64,000 nt of DNA from Puteibacter caeruleilacunae (GTDB lineage: Bacteria; Bacteroidota; Bacteroidia; Bacteroidales; Prolixibacteraceae): NCBI GenBank assembly GCA_005217565.1, contig SJCO01000010.1, forward strand, positions 62,001 to 126,000, written 5' to 3'. Under the pieces are notes generated by a model, which had not been told where the DNA came from, did no database searches, and was given only the letters and a program-made list of their open reading frames with translations. The translations under genes and the position numbers were made by a program. Numbering within the stretch: position 1 is the stretch's first letter; the number at the start of each line of letters is the position of its first letter. This document shows positions 1-9,894 of the stretch, one piece after another.

Positions 1-167
1 GCATCACCAATGGTTAGCGACAGCCATACTTCGCGCATTTCGTCATAATAGCGTCGGTTCTCCTCACTTGACTTGATCCACAAAAGAACAGCCTCCTTTT
101 TTGCAGCGTCAAGGTCTCCTGTGACAAAAGCAACCAAATCATTTATATTGTCATTTTTCAATGTCAT
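1..167 (-). CDS. FecR-type anti-sigma factor, N-terminus only (cut by window edge)
   Basis: Only the first 55 codons are in the window. They read MTLKNDNINDLVAFVTGD and then a helical stretch with WIKSSEENRRYYDEM, which resembles the cytoplasmic N-terminal helices of FecR-family anti-sigma factors (sigma-binding part). In this family a membrane helix and a periplasmic FecR domain follow; these would lie outside the window. The gene follows the ECF sigma factor gene on the same strand after a spacer of about 400 bp, the usual sigma/anti-sigma order in Bacteroidota, where a SusC/SusD pair often comes next. That downstream content cannot be checked here. The call rests on a short stretch plus context. 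Confidence 0.7.
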   Translation of the reverse strand, partial: MTLKNDNINDLVAFVTGDLDAAKKEAVLLWIKSSEENRRYYDEMREVWLSLTIGD

Positions 168-572
168 ATGCTAATTTTTAATCAGATCAACAGTTTCGGA
201 CCTTCACCAAAAGCTGGATTGTCGTGCTAAAGCGTGATTAATACAGCCTCTTTTCCCATCAATCTCATTACTAAGACAACCTATAAGAATTTTACCGCTA
301 CAAGAATTTAATTTTTTTTGAAAAAATTTTGCTAAAAATCATTTTTTGAAAGGCTAATCAAAAGCTTAGCATCGTTTTCTTGTCGTTCAGTCAGGCAGAC
401 TTTTCATTTTTATATCTTAAGAATCGATGTTACTTTTATCTGATATGGTATTTGCTAAAATGTGGGGCTTAACGTAAAAGCGAAGCAAAAAGTCAAGGCG
501 AAACATAGACCTGGAACGTTTCTATTCCCCTTGTCTTTAAAATGCAACCTCTTCAGGAACTCCAAGGTGCAA
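168..572. other. Intergenic spacer between sigma and anti-sigma genes, no gene seen
   Basis: About 400 bp of AT-rich DNA without a convincing open frame on either strand. The 12-mer TCAAGGCGAAAC at 493-504, followed shortly by ACCTGGAAC, recurs in the spacer at 55745-55756. No clear terminator or -7 element for the anti-sigma gene was found. Confidence 0.5.
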
Positions 573-1145
573 TCATAACAGCATCAGCATGTGTAGATAT
601 TTTCTCAAGGAAGTACGAAGTTTGGATAAGGCTCTGGACATCTGTGTCTCAACAGTATTAACTGAAATTCCTAAAATCTCAGCTATCTCCCGGTACTTTT
701 TCCCTTCAAAACGACTAAGTGTTAAGACTTTTCTGCATTGCTCTGGCAATTCTGCAATAATACTCAAAATCTCTTTTTCCACTTCTTTACCAATAAGGGT
801 TTCATCAATCAGTTCTCCCGAGGCAAACTCTACCGTATTTTCCTCTGATATACCTTGAGTACTCTGCAATTCTTTAAAGCGACTTGATTTTAAATAATTC
901 AGACTTCTGTTTTTCACTGCAGCAAACAGATAAGCTTTCAGTGAAGTGTATATTTTTATTGCTTTCCCTTTCTCATATAGATCACAAATCACTGCAGAAA
1001 CAACTTCCTCTGCAATATCCGGATCAATCACATATTTCTCGGCATAAACACATAATGAAGCATAGTATTCCTGAAACAGAGATTCGTATGCACGCTTATC
1101 TCCGCGTCTCAAATCTTCAATAAGTTGTTTCTCGGAATTATCCAT
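573..1145 (-). CDS. ECF-type RNA polymerase sigma-70 factor
   Basis: A 190-residue extracytoplasmic-function sigma factor, directing RNA polymerase to a small set of promoters under control of a partner anti-sigma factor. Region 2 (about residues 10-80) contains YESLFQEYY and DIAEEVVSAV. Region 4 (about 130-182) contains LPEQCRKVLTLSRFEGKKY and the helix-turn-helix EIAEILGISVNTVETQMSRA. The length is normal for the family. The FecR-type partner gene lies downstream on the same strand. In Bacteroidota such pairs commonly control TonB-dependent SusC/D uptake systems; the target here is outside the window. The transaldolase gene is divergent. Confidence 0.9.
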   Translation of the reverse strand: MDNSEKQLIEDLRRGDKRAYESLFQEYYASLCVYAEKYVIDPDIAEEVVSAVICDLYEKGKAIKIYTSLKAYLFAAVKNRSLNYLKSSRFKELQSTQGISEENTVEFASGELIDETLIGKEVEKEILSIIAELPEQCRKVLTLSRFEGKKYREIAEILGISVNTVETQMSRALSKLRTSLRKYLHMLMLL

Positions 1146-1335
1146 CTTCAGGTTTAGTTCAAAGGGTGAATTGACGAAATTATAAAATTATTTTGGATCT
1201 AAATGAATTTGTGAGGGTTTGAACAACAATGGCTCGTGCCCTCCTGCAAAAAGTTCAAAAACATCATCATGAGGGTTTTAATTGTAGTTTTTTTTTCAGA
1301 ATTTTAGAGAAGCCAATTACCTAAAAACAAATGCA

Positions 1336-2556
1336 ATGGATGATACTTTAAAACGCCAAATCAGAGAATTTATCTCTACAGATCTCACAGAAACCCCGAT
1401 TATTACCCAAGAAGATACTTTCTGGCAAAAACTAAAGCGCGTTGGCACAGAACTGTGGTTAGACACAGGAGACATGGAAGAAGCAGAAAAAAACTGGACT
1501 GCAGAAATGACTGCTCTTACTACCAATAACACGCTGATCAACAAAGAGATTCAGAAAGGAATCTACGATGAATTCATTGCTAAGGCGCAAACCATCGTAT
1601 CCGATTTACCAATCAATGATCAGATCATTGAAATCGCATTTATTCTGAATGCCCGACATGGCTTACGATTGGCGAAACGATTCGGTGGCTATGTTAGCGT
1701 TGAATTACACACCAACACTGCGCATAACTTTGATGCTATAATCGATTACGGACTCCGATACCACGAGATATGCCCGGAACAATTTATTGTAAAAGTTCCA
1801 TATACCGCTGCAGGATTATTAGGAGCCCGAAAGCTCAGGGAGTTGGGTGTAAAAATCAATTTTACGCTTGAATTCTCTGCTAGACAAAACGTGATGGTGG
1901 CAGCTATTGCTCAACCTGACTATTTGAATGTATTTCTAGGTAGGCTAGGTGCATACATGAAAGACAATAACTTGGGAGATAGTAAGGGGGTTGGAGAACG
2001 GGCAGTTCTCTCTACTCAAAATTGGCTCAATAAACTAAAAGGACAACTTGGCTCTAATACAAAACTCATTGCTGCCAGTCTGCGCAGTGAATCTCAACTT
2101 GAAGCGTTAGCTGGAACTGATGTATACACTATGCCTATTAAGGTGGCACATCAAGGGAAAGAGACACTTTCAGGAGATTTCCAAAATCAACTAAAAACAG
2201 TATATGATATCGATCTTAACGAAAATGCCAACGGTTGCTCCGTTGAAAAGCTATGGGAAGTATCGAAAAAAGAACTGATGCTGGCAATGGACCTAAATAA
2301 AAATCTGCCCAAAAATGGCTCAGAATTAATCGATCGGGTTCATCAGGCAGACTGTAGGGATATGTTCCCTTATCTATCCGAGAATGATTATCGTTTCATT
2401 GCTGAGGATGGTAAAATTCCTCCTCACGAACGTTGGAGCGAAAGAATTAAGTACGGGGATATCGCCATTGATACATTACTCAACCTGGCTGGTTTGGCAA
2501 GCTTCACTGCCGATCAGGCTCAACTGGATGATCGCATAAGAAACATCATTTCATAA
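1336..2556 (+). CDS. tal: Transaldolase family protein
   Basis: A 406-residue TIM-barrel protein of the transaldolase family, which moves a dihydroxyacetone unit between sugar phosphates in the non-oxidative pentose phosphate pathway. The Schiff-base lysine is probably K153 in IVKVPYTAAG. LDTGDMEEAE near the N-terminus and VKINFTLEFSARQ are family-like barrel strands. It is longer than TalB (about 316) or TalC/FSA (about 220), with an extra C-terminal region of roughly 100 residues ending NLAGLASFTADQ. The substrate could therefore differ from that of classical transaldolase. It is monocistronic, with a strong terminator 20 bp after the stop. Confidence 0.85.
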   Translation: MDDTLKRQIREFISTDLTETPIITQEDTFWQKLKRVGTELWLDTGDMEEAEKNWTAEMTALTTNNTLINKEIQKGIYDEFIAKAQTIVSDLPINDQIIEIAFILNARHGLRLAKRFGGYVSVELHTNTAHNFDAIIDYGLRYHEICPEQFIVKVPYTAAGLLGARKLRELGVKINFTLEFSARQNVMVAAIAQPDYLNVFLGRLGAYMKDNNLGDSKGVGERAVLSTQNWLNKLKGQLGSNTKLIAASLRSESQLEALAGTDVYTMPIKVAHQGKETLSGDFQNQLKTVYDIDLNENANGCSVEKLWEVSKKELMLAMDLNKNLPKNGSELIDRVHQADCRDMFPYLSENDYRFIAEDGKIPPHERWSERIKYGDIAIDTLLNLAGLASFTADQAQLDDRIRNIIS

Positions 2557-2575
2557 TAATTAGTAAAATTATCAC

Positions 2576-2613
2576 AAAGCCGTTTTCATTTCTCTGAGAA
2601 CGGCTTTATTTTT
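2576..2613 (+). terminator. Rho-independent terminator after transaldolase
   Basis: Inverted repeat AAAGCCGTTTTC / GAGAACGGCTTT with an 8-nt loop, followed by ATTTTT. Confidence 0.85.
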
Positions 2614-2630
2614 ACATCTTTATCGGTGTT

Positions 2631-5600
2631 ATGAGATTTAAACTATTCTATATATTTCTTTTATCGTTCTTCACGATGACGTTTGTTCATGGGGAAGAAT
2701 CAATTTCGTTGTTAAAATTCAGAACATTAACGGTTGAAAATGGCCTCCCCAACAATACAGTTAATCATATTGCGAATGATTCATTGGGATTTATATGGAT
2801 CTCCTCACCTGGAGGGCTTACTCGTTTTGATGGTCATTCATTTAAAAACTTTAAGGCTCCATTTCGCTTTGATCACACCAACACTCAGTCATTTATCATA
2901 GCCAATGGAAAAATTGTTTTCGCCAATGGTACTGAAGTATATGGATTTAATTTGGACAACTACCAATGGGATCATCTCTTTGATGCTCCTTTATCTGGAA
3001 AGATTCGTAAACTAACACATACACCAGATAGGCGACTTGTTTACTCTATCGAAAATCAATTGGGCATTTTTGATGAATCAACACAGCAACTTAAGTTTAA
3101 AGAATTTAACGAACCAATTATTGATTACCTGTTAAGGGCAGACAACACAAGTGTATTGTTATTTAAGGATTCTCTTGTTCAGGTTAACCTTAAAACATTA
3201 AATATCACAAAAAGTATTCCCTGTAAACAAATCAATCAACTCATTGATGCGCATAGTAACGTGATATATGGAATAAATCAAGACAAAATATTTACGTTAA
3301 ATTCTGAAGGTACATGGGAATTATTCTGCGATATCAAACAACATATCACATCAATTGTACAATCAGAGAATTCCTTGTGGATTGGAACAGATAAAGCAGG
3401 TATTATTCGCCTGGATGTCCAAACCAAAGAAGAGCAGGTTTTAAATTCTACCAATAGTCAATTGGGAGATGATCATATTATCAGCCTACATCTCGACAAT
3501 AACAATCATTTGTGGGTTGGATCACGATACGGAGGAATTCAGCAGCTATCTATCAAACGTAGCTCTTTCCTTCATCTTCACCCCGGTAATATACCAGGAT
3601 TAAACAGTGATAATATTGTTGGCATGGCAGAGTTGCCCAATCAGAAAATTCTACTTGTCACTCAAAAGGAAAGCTATATTTGGGATAGACAAGCAGGGAC
3701 TGCAACATCCAACATGGAGTTGCAACCCGGTTCAATTTTCACATCAGTGTACCAACATAATGATCAGTGCTATGTTGGCTCAAACCGGGGAATCTATCAG
3801 TTAAATGACCAAAAATTATCCTACGTAAAGGGTACACGGATTCTTAATATTCATTCTTTTGCCAGAAGAAAAAATGGTATTTGGATTATCGTAACCAATG
3901 ATAGCGAATTTATCCAGGCGGATTCCCTGTTTAACGTACGGAGCAGAATAGTTCCTGGCAAGATGAGATCCGAAGAAAGTCGGCCTGGGCATATTAACAG
4001 TCTGTTGATAACTCAGCAGGACCAAGTATTTCTCGCTACAGAAAACGGACTTTTCCAGTTCCAGGAGAATCTTATGAATTTCAAGATTACCAAACATTTA
4101 AATCGTAATCAACAGGAAGTTTCAAATCAAATTAACACCCTCTTTGAAGATCGATCAGGAAACCTTTGGGCAGGCCTTAAAAACGGAGGTCTTTCTTTTT
4201 TCTCACCAAAAGAGAACTCTTTAGTTAACTTCGGAATAGAGGACGGTTTCTCAGGTCAATCAGTGGTTTCGATTGAGCAAGATAACAATGGATTGCTTTG
4301 GCTTGGTACTACCCAAGGACTTTCAAGATTTACCCCGGGAGAGAATCGTTTTACTTTATTTACGACAGCCGATGGCATCCAGGATAATCAATTTAACATC
4401 AACTCTTCTGTAAAACTTGCCAATGGAGAACTCGTGTTTGGAGGAATCAATGGAATAAACTTGTTCAATCCTTCGAAATTTCAAATTAATACATTTAAAT
4501 CTCCAATTGCTGTTACCGCTTTTCTTATCGACAATAAGGAATATGTTGACCTCAACGAAACCATCACATTAAATCATGATCAAAACGATATATACGTCGA
4601 GTTTTCTCTATTGAACCACACGCAGTCGGGAAAAAACACTTACGCCATATGGATGGAAAACCTACAGGATGATTGGCTACAATTGGCAAATCGCCATGCT
4701 TTCTCATTCAATAATATCGCTCCTGGCAATTATACATTGCATATTACCGGATGGAATAATGATGGGGTTGAAGGACAAACAAAAACAATTTCAATCAGTA
4801 TTAATCCGCCATGGTGGAAAACCTCTTGGGCATATTTTATTTACCTGCTTATCAGTGTAGTGATTATAGCTGTTATCTTTCGTTTCGTTGCTCAACGTAT
4901 ACGACTCAGAAATCAGCTTCAAATAGAAAAAATCAAAAGACAGCAATCGGAAGAGCTCATCAATTTTAAGCTCCGCTTCTACACTAACGTATCTCATGAA
5001 ATAAGAACTCCATTAACCCTTATAACCGGTCCATTAAATAAACTAACCGGTTTGATAGCCAAAAACTCAGAGGCAGGTCGCCAGGTTGATATAATGAATC
5101 GTAATACTGAAAGGCTCCTGAAACTTGTTGAACAGTTACTGGATTTCCGTAAACTTGAAAGCGATAAGCTTCCCTTTCGTCCTGTTAACATGGAGATCAA
5201 CTCATTTGTCAAGGAGGTATTGATGGCATTTGAAGGATTGGCTGAGGCTAAGAGCATCCATTTAATATCTCACATTCCCTCTGAAAGATTAATTGCTGGC
5301 TTTGATCCCGACAAATTGGAAAAAATAATTTTTAATCTCTTATCGAACGCTGTAAAACATGCTCCTGATGATAACGGTGAGGTATCCGTTGAATTGATAA
5401 ATATTGACAATATCATCCAGCTAAAAGTTACTGACAATGGCCCTGGAATTGATAAAGATCGAAGAGAAAAGATTTTTCAACGTTTCGAATCAGAAGGAGG
5501 CTTTGGTATTGGACTGGCCTTAACCAGAGAACTAGTATCAATGCATGAAGGCTCTATTCAATTTAAACCTGTATCAACAGGAGGAAGTTGTTTTATTGTT

Positions 5601-6431
5601 GAAATACCGATTAAGAAATATACCGATGCTGTTGAGCCTGTAAAAGAAACTGAGATTCAATCGGAATTAATAATTCCTGCCAATAGTAAAACCATATTGA
5701 TTGTTGAAGACAATGAAGAGTTAAGAACATATATTGCAGGAATATTCAGCGATAATTTTAAGACCATTGTTGCAGGAAATGGGAGAGAAGGTTTAGAGTT
5801 AATCTCTTTGTATAATCCTCAGCTCATAATTTCTGACGTAATGATGCCTGTTATGGATGGTTTTGAGCTTTGTAAAGCCGTTAAATCAAACATTGAAACA
5901 TCTCATATCCCAATCATTCTTCTTACAGCATATGCTGATATTAAGCATCGCTTAGAGGGGGCTGAATCAGGTGCCGATTTATATGTTGCTAAACCTTTTA
6001 ACAGCGAACTACTGCTGTCGAATGTAAAAAGCATACTAACGAACCGACAGCGAATGCAGGAACGGTTCTCTTCTGCCACGTCAGTGGAGCCAGAAAAGAT
6101 ATCAACAAACAAGCTCGACCAAAAACTTATTGATCAGGTCATGAAGATTATCACTAATCATCTTGACAATCCAGAGCTTGGAGTTGAGTTACTAGCCGCA
6201 GAAATCAATCTTAGTCGCTCGCAATTAACCAGAAAAATGAAAGAACTATCGGGCGTATCACCCGGTCAGTTTATTCAGAATTATCGCCTACGCAACGCAG
6301 GAAAGCTTCTAAAAACAACAGAACTAAATATTACAGAAGTTGCCTATAAATGTGGATTTTCTGATCCAAAATACTTCTCTCGAAACTTCAAGAAACTATT
6401 TGGAGTATCACCTTCAGATTACAGGGGATAG
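2631..6431 (+). CDS. Hybrid two-component system (periplasmic propeller sensor, kinase, receiver, AraC HTH)
   Basis: A 1266-residue one-piece sensor/regulator of the HTCS class, which in Bacteroidota senses oligosaccharides in the periplasm and activates polysaccharide-use genes. Order: signal peptide (1-21); two-component propeller repeats (about 25-640, for example LWVGSRYGGIQQL and LWLGTTQGLSRF); Y_Y_Y domain (about 650-735); membrane helix (about 745-765); histidine kinase with H789 in SHEIRTPL, N-box NLLSNAVKHA and G-box DNGPGID; receiver with phospho-acceptor D1069 in ISDVMMPVMDG; and a C-terminal AraC-type DNA-binding domain (about 1160-1262). All catalytic residues are present. No polysaccharide locus is adjacent, so its target is unknown. 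The start lies 18 bp after the transaldolase terminator. Confidence 0.95.
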   Translation: MRFKLFYIFLLSFFTMTFVHGEESISLLKFRTLTVENGLPNNTVNHIANDSLGFIWISSPGGLTRFDGHSFKNFKAPFRFDHTNTQSFIIANGKIVFANGTEVYGFNLDNYQWDHLFDAPLSGKIRKLTHTPDRRLVYSIENQLGIFDESTQQLKFKEFNEPIIDYLLRADNTSVLLFKDSLVQVNLKTLNITKSIPCKQINQLIDAHSNVIYGINQDKIFTLNSEGTWELFCDIKQHITSIVQSENSLWIGTDKAGIIRLDVQTKEEQVLNSTNSQLGDDHIISLHLDNNNHLWVGSRYGGIQQLSIKRSSFLHLHPGNIPGLNSDNIVGMAELPNQKILLVTQKESYIWDRQAGTATSNMELQPGSIFTSVYQHNDQCYVGSNRGIYQLNDQKLSYVKGTRILNIHSFARRKNGIWIIVTNDSEFIQADSLFNVRSRIVPGKMRSEESRPGHINSLLITQQDQVFLATENGLFQFQENLMNFKITKHLNRNQQEVSNQINTLFEDRSGNLWAGLKNGGLSFFSPKENSLVNFGIEDGFSGQSVVSIEQDNNGLLWLGTTQGLSRFTPGENRFTLFTTADGIQDNQFNINSSVKLANGELVFGGINGINLFNPSKFQINTFKSPIAVTAFLIDNKEYVDLNETITLNHDQNDIYVEFSLLNHTQSGKNTYAIWMENLQDDWLQLANRHAFSFNNIAPGNYTLHITGWNNDGVEGQTKTISISINPPWWKTSWAYFIYLLISVVIIAVIFRFVAQRIRLRNQLQIEKIKRQQSEELINFKLRFYTNVSHEIRTPLTLITGPLNKLTGLIAKNSEAGRQVDIMNRNTERLLKLVEQLLDFRKLESDKLPFRPVNMEINSFVKEVLMAFEGLAEAKSIHLISHIPSERLIAGFDPDKLEKIIFNLLSNAVKHAPDDNGEVSVELINIDNIIQLKVTDNGPGIDKDRREKIFQRFESEGGFGIGLALTRELVSMHEGSIQFKPVSTGGSCFIVEIPIKKYTDAVEPVKETEIQSELIIPANSKTILIVEDNEELRTYIAGIFSDNFKTIVAGNGREGLELISLYNPQLIISDVMMPVMDGFELCKAVKSNIETSHIPIILLTAYADIKHRLEGAESGADLYVAKPFNSELLLSNVKSILTNRQRMQERFSSATSVEPEKISTNKLDQKLIDQVMKIITNHLDNPELGVELLAAEINLSRSQLTRKMKELSGVSPGQFIQNYRLRNAGKLLKTTELNITEVAYKCGFSDPKYFSRNFKKLFGVSPSDYRG

Positions 6432-6459
6432 GAGCATGGAACATGGAGCTTAGAGTAAT
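6432..6459. repeat. Heptanucleotide tandem array 1
   Basis: Directly after the HTCS stop: GAGCATG, GAACATG, GAGCTTA, GAGTAAT, four degenerate 7-bp units in register. Similar 7-bp arrays occur at 27388-27415, 55756-55783 and 55873-55900. Confidence 0.45.
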
Positions 6460-6626
6460 GTGTAAGGAGCGAACAGCTTCCAATCTGTCAATCCAACAAC
6501 ATGGCGTGCGTTGATTGAAAAAGTTTCAGGTTGTGCATTTATGTTGCTATAATGGTAAATTTTCCACTACCGCACAATCGAGCTTCAGGTTAAATATTCA
6601 AAGCTCCAGACCATAGCATCCGAATT

Positions 6627-6820
6627 GGCCTCCTGCAAAAAGTGATTGATTTAGCAGCTAGTGCTTAGTAAAACTGGGAAGCTGAAAGCTCCGCTCAAAG
6701 ATCACCCTGTTGCACTTAGCTACAGCAATAAATCGATTGCTTTTTGCAGGCAGCCTTGATCTTTTTGTCTCGTTTTTGGATCAAAGCAAAAATGAGAAGC
6801 CCGTCCGGCTTGAGGACAAA
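6627..6820. repeat. Dispersed intergenic repeat, copy A, with inverted arms
   Basis: Bases 6730-6820 match 41414-41503 at roughly 80 percent by eye over about 90 bp (shared cores AAATCGATTGCTTTTT, CAGGCAGCCTTGA and TCCGG), and match 55641-55679 in reverse. Bases 6627-6653 are an imperfect inverted copy of 6729-6755 (core CCTGCAAAAAG), so 6627-6755 could fold into a long hairpin. A partial head copy, CCTCCTGCAAAAAGT, is at 1240-1254. No coding potential was seen in the 423-bp spacer 6432-6854. Confidence 0.65.
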
Positions 6821-6854
6821 AAAACTTTGCGCAGACAAATCTTTCATTCCAACA

Positions 6855-7664
6855 CTAACGACTTGGAATAATTAACTTTGCTACTGCATAAATCACTACA
6901 AGTGTAAAGATAATCGATGCTCCCGATGGTATATCTACAAAATACGATACCAACAAGCCTACAAAGGCGCCAATAAAACCCCATCCCACCGACAAGAACA
7001 ACAGTGTTTTAAATTGCTTGGAAAATAATCCAGCAATGGCTTGCGGTATTGTTAATAGCGAGATCACAAGAATGATACCCACAACCTTGATATTAAAGAC
7101 AATTGTCAGCGCAACGAGACTCATTAACACACCACTATAAAAATTAACAGGTAAGTGATGTGCCCGCGCATAATCTTCATCAAATGCAATATACAAAATG
7201 ACATTATAGAACAAATAGAAGACCAACATCAAGATTACCGATAAGCCAGCTAACAATGATAAATCGAGAGAAGTCACGGTTAAAATATTTCCGAACAAAT
7301 AACTCATCAGGTTTGGAGCATAGCCAGGAGTTAAAAAGATAAAGATAATACCAACAGCCATACCCAGCGACCAGAGGATTGCAATAGCAGAATCCTCTCG
7401 AATATTTGTTTTTCGTGATAATGTTTGAATCCCTAAAGCAGATAAAACACCAAATACCGCGGCACCAAAGATGGGATTAAGTCCCATAAAATAAGCGATT
7501 CCAACACCTCCGAACGATGCATGCGTAATCCCTCCGCTAATGAATACAATCCTTCTGGATACAATATAGGTACCAATGATACCACAGCTTATAGCTGCAA
7601 ATATTGCTGCCAGAAAGGCATTTAGAAAAAAATCATATGAGAACAGTTCAAGAATTTGATTCAT
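6855..7664 (-). CDS. znuB: Zinc/manganese ABC transporter permease (ZnuB-like)
   Basis: A 269-residue, strongly hydrophobic permease of the ABC-3 family with about eight predicted membrane helices, forming the channel of a high-affinity divalent metal importer. Motifs typical of the family are GGITHASFGGVGIAYFMG and SLLTIPQAIAGLF. It overlaps the ATPase gene by 17 bp, so the two are translationally coupled, and the binding-protein gene precedes them in the same operon. Zinc is favoured over manganese because of the His-rich segments in the partner proteins. The length is normal. Confidence 0.9.
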   Translation of the reverse strand: MNQILELFSYDFFLNAFLAAIFAAISCGIIGTYIVSRRIVFISGGITHASFGGVGIAYFMGLNPIFGAAVFGVLSALGIQTLSRKTNIREDSAIAILWSLGMAVGIIFIFLTPGYAPNLMSYLFGNILTVTSLDLSLLAGLSVILMLVFYLFYNVILYIAFDEDYARAHHLPVNFYSGVLMSLVALTIVFNIKVVGIILVISLLTIPQAIAGLFSKQFKTLLFLSVGWGFIGAFVGLLVSYFVDIPSGASIIFTLVVIYAVAKLIIPSR

Positions 7665-8412
7665 GAGAATGATTATGATGTTTTAATACTGTATGAGGTA
7701 TTTCCCCGTGACTAATAATTTGGATCGGACATTCATATCCTGCCAATTGTTCTGGTGTTATAACATTTGATGGATGATAATGCAAGTGCTTATTCACACA
7801 AGCAATGGTCTTTACATAACTTGCAATTGTGCCCAAATCGTGAGACACAAGGACAATGGCCATCCGCTCATTAAGCTCGGATAACATAGAGTATAACTCA
7901 TTTTCGAATCGATTATCAACATAGGTGTTGGGCTCATCCAAGATTAACAATCGCGGATCACTAACAATTGCTCGACACAAAAAGGCTCTCTGCATTTGTC
8001 CACCTGAGAGTTCTCCAATTGGTCTATGCTTAAAGTCAATCATTCCCATTTCTTCGAGAACACGCTCGGCCGCCATATTCTCGTCTCTGGTATACCGTTG
8101 CCAAAACCTCTTTCCTGGGACAAAACCCGATCTTACAATATCAAATACAGAAATTGGAAACTTAAGATCATTTCGTTGCAGCTGAGGAAGATATCCAACT
8201 CTCGAACGTACATCATCACTTACAAATCTAACATTCCCTTTCTTTGGTTCTTCCAATCCCAGAATCAGCTTTAACAATGTAGTCTTTCCTCCTCCATTCG
8301 GACCGATTATGCCAAGAAAATCCTGTTCCTTGATTTTCAAGTTAACATCCTCCAAAACGAGTTGTCCGTTGTAAGAGAAATCTACATTTTCTATTTTTAG
8401 CAGTTCCTTCAA
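7648..8412 (-). CDS. znuC: Zinc/manganese ABC transporter ATP-binding protein (ZnuC-like)
   Basis: A 254-residue ATPase that powers metal import. Walker A is GPNGGGKTT (37-45), the ABC signature is LSGGQ (135-139), and Walker B is LLILDEP (155-161). The C-terminal tail is His-rich (KHHNHSHESNS), which suggests a metal-sensing or metal-binding tail; this is an inference. It follows the binding-protein gene by 5 bp and overlaps the permease gene. No Zur-like operator was identified. Confidence 0.92.
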   Translation of the reverse strand: MKELLKIENVDFSYNGQLVLEDVNLKIKEQDFLGIIGPNGGGKTTLLKLILGLEEPKKGNVRFVSDDVRSRVGYLPQLQRNDLKFPISVFDIVRSGFVPGKRFWQRYTRDENMAAERVLEEMGMIDFKHRPIGELSGGQMQRAFLCRAIVSDPRLLILDEPNTYVDNRFENELYSMLSELNERMAIVLVSHDLGTIASYVKTIACVNKHLHYHPSNVITPEQLAGYECPIQIISHGEIPHTVLKHHNHSHESNS

Positions 8413-8417
8413 GGGAT

Positions 8418-9284
8418 CTATTTTAAAGCAGTTCCTAATTTATTAATAATATCCTTCATCTGTGTTGTCCATTCGTATGCCAAAGGATCAATCTGAACGA
8501 CCTTACCATTGATCTCCTGAGCAACACTTTGCGCCTGTTCTGCATTAAACTCCTTCTGTATGAAGATCACATTTATTCCATGCTCATTTGCCTCGTCAAT
8601 AACATGTTTCATGTGATTTGCTGAAGGTTCTTTCCCATCATCTTCCAATGCGATTTGTGTTAATTGATAATCCCGTGCCAAGTAGGTCAATGCCGGATGA
8701 AAAATCATAAACTCCTTTTTATTCACCTCATTCAGTTCTGCATCGGCAATTCGTTTAATCACCTCTATCTCATCCTTCAAGTTCGCATAATTCTTTTCAA
8801 AAACAGCAGCTTGTTCTGGTGCCAGCTTAACCAGAGCCTCATAAGCATTGGCTGCAATGACAAGCATATTCTTAGGCGACATCCAAAGGTGCGGATCAAT
8901 ACCATGATAATGTACATGATCACCATGTTGAACTGTCTCGCCTGCAATAATCTTTATTCCATAGGATAAATCAAACATCCTCATTTCAGTATTTGAAGAT
9001 TGAAGTTTTTTCATCCAATTCACTTCAAATCCGATGTAACCTATTTTTAAGTACCCCAAGGCGTTTCCCACATCTTTCATTTGCCGTGGTGTAGGAGCAT
9101 AAGTCGCAGGACTCGCACCAGGCTTAACCATAACCTGTACATTAAAATAGTCTCCTGCAATTTTTTCTACTACATACTTCTGAGGAATAATTGAGACAAC
9201 CACTACGGGCTTTTCGCTATCTTTTTTTGTTGAACATGATATCGCCAATATCATGACAAGCAGTCCTAATACAACCTTATTCAT
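8418..9284 (-). CDS. znuA: Zinc ABC transporter substrate-binding lipoprotein (ZnuA-like)
   Basis: A 288-residue lipoprotein of the cluster A-I metal-binding family. The signal peptide ends in a lipobox at C17 (ILAISC). The ligand-binding region carries a short His-rich loop (H120 to H132, QHGDHVHYHGIDPHLW), typical of zinc-specific members. Later motifs are MIFHPALTYLARDY and VIFIQKEFNAEQA. It is first in the operon with znuC and znuB. The yidD gene lies upstream on the same strand with a 213-bp spacer, so it may have its own promoter, though no clear -7 element was found. Confidence 0.92.
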   Translation of the reverse strand: MNKVVLGLLVMILAISCSTKKDSEKPVVVVSIIPQKYVVEKIAGDYFNVQVMVKPGASPATYAPTPRQMKDVGNALGYLKIGYIGFEVNWMKKLQSSNTEMRMFDLSYGIKIIAGETVQHGDHVHYHGIDPHLWMSPKNMLVIAANAYEALVKLAPEQAAVFEKNYANLKDEIEVIKRIADAELNEVNKKEFMIFHPALTYLARDYQLTQIALEDDGKEPSANHMKHVIDEANEHGINVIFIQKEFNAEQAQSVAQEINGKVVQIDPLAYEWTTQMKDIINKLGTALK

Positions 9285-9497
9285 CTGACTAACATCGTTT
9301 TAAATCACACAATTATTAAGCAGTTATTTCTTCTTCCTGCTCAAAATTTCTTATCCCAAATTACCAAAAATTTGTTGCATCAACACAAACATTCTCTGGT
9401 AAATAATTATGATTTAATAAACAACGAAACAGCGATGATGTTTACCTCCTTGTAAGTGAATATTATAATAGTAAAGATGAAGAATCTATTCTGGTGG

Positions 9498-9746
9498 TTA
9501 TTTTTTCTTCTTGGGAGGAACGGGATCATAACCGTGAGTTCCCCAGGGATGACATTTTAGGATTCTACGAACAGTTAACCAAAGACCTTTAAGCGGACCA
9601 TGAACTTTTAAGGCCTCTAAAGCATATTGAGAGCAGGTAGGAACATGCCGACACGACGCAGGAGTCCATGGAGAGATAGCATGTCGATAAAAATGAATCG
9701 GCAAACTCAACAACCATATTCCAATTTTGCGCAGTGTTTTTAGCAT
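9498..9746 (-). CDS. yidD: YidD family membrane protein insertion efficiency factor
   Basis: An 82-residue protein of the YidD (haemolytic, UPF0161) family, a small membrane-associated factor that helps YidC insert inner-membrane proteins. The diagnostic region is [19 protein letters not shown], then [20 protein letters not shown]; the conserved cysteines are all present. The N-terminal amphipathic helix and basic C-terminus (PPKKKK) are typical. It is not next to rnpA or yidC here, unlike in many bacteria. It sits downstream of the penicillin-binding protein gene on the same strand (148-bp gap). Confidence 0.93.
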   Translation of the reverse strand: MLKTLRKIGIWLLSLPIHFYRHAISPWTPASCRHVPTCSQYALEALKVHGPLKGLWLTVRRILKCHPWGTHGYDPVPPKKKK

Positions 9747-9894
9747 TTTCTTTGTTTTTAATTTGCCCTTTGCACCATGCTATTTGCGATTAAAACGCTG
9801 TCAGTTCTAACGACGCCAGATTTACGGTTGGGATAGGAGACACATGTTTACGTCTCTTTCCTTTCATCCGTTTTTCTTGCTACCGTTCTAACCT

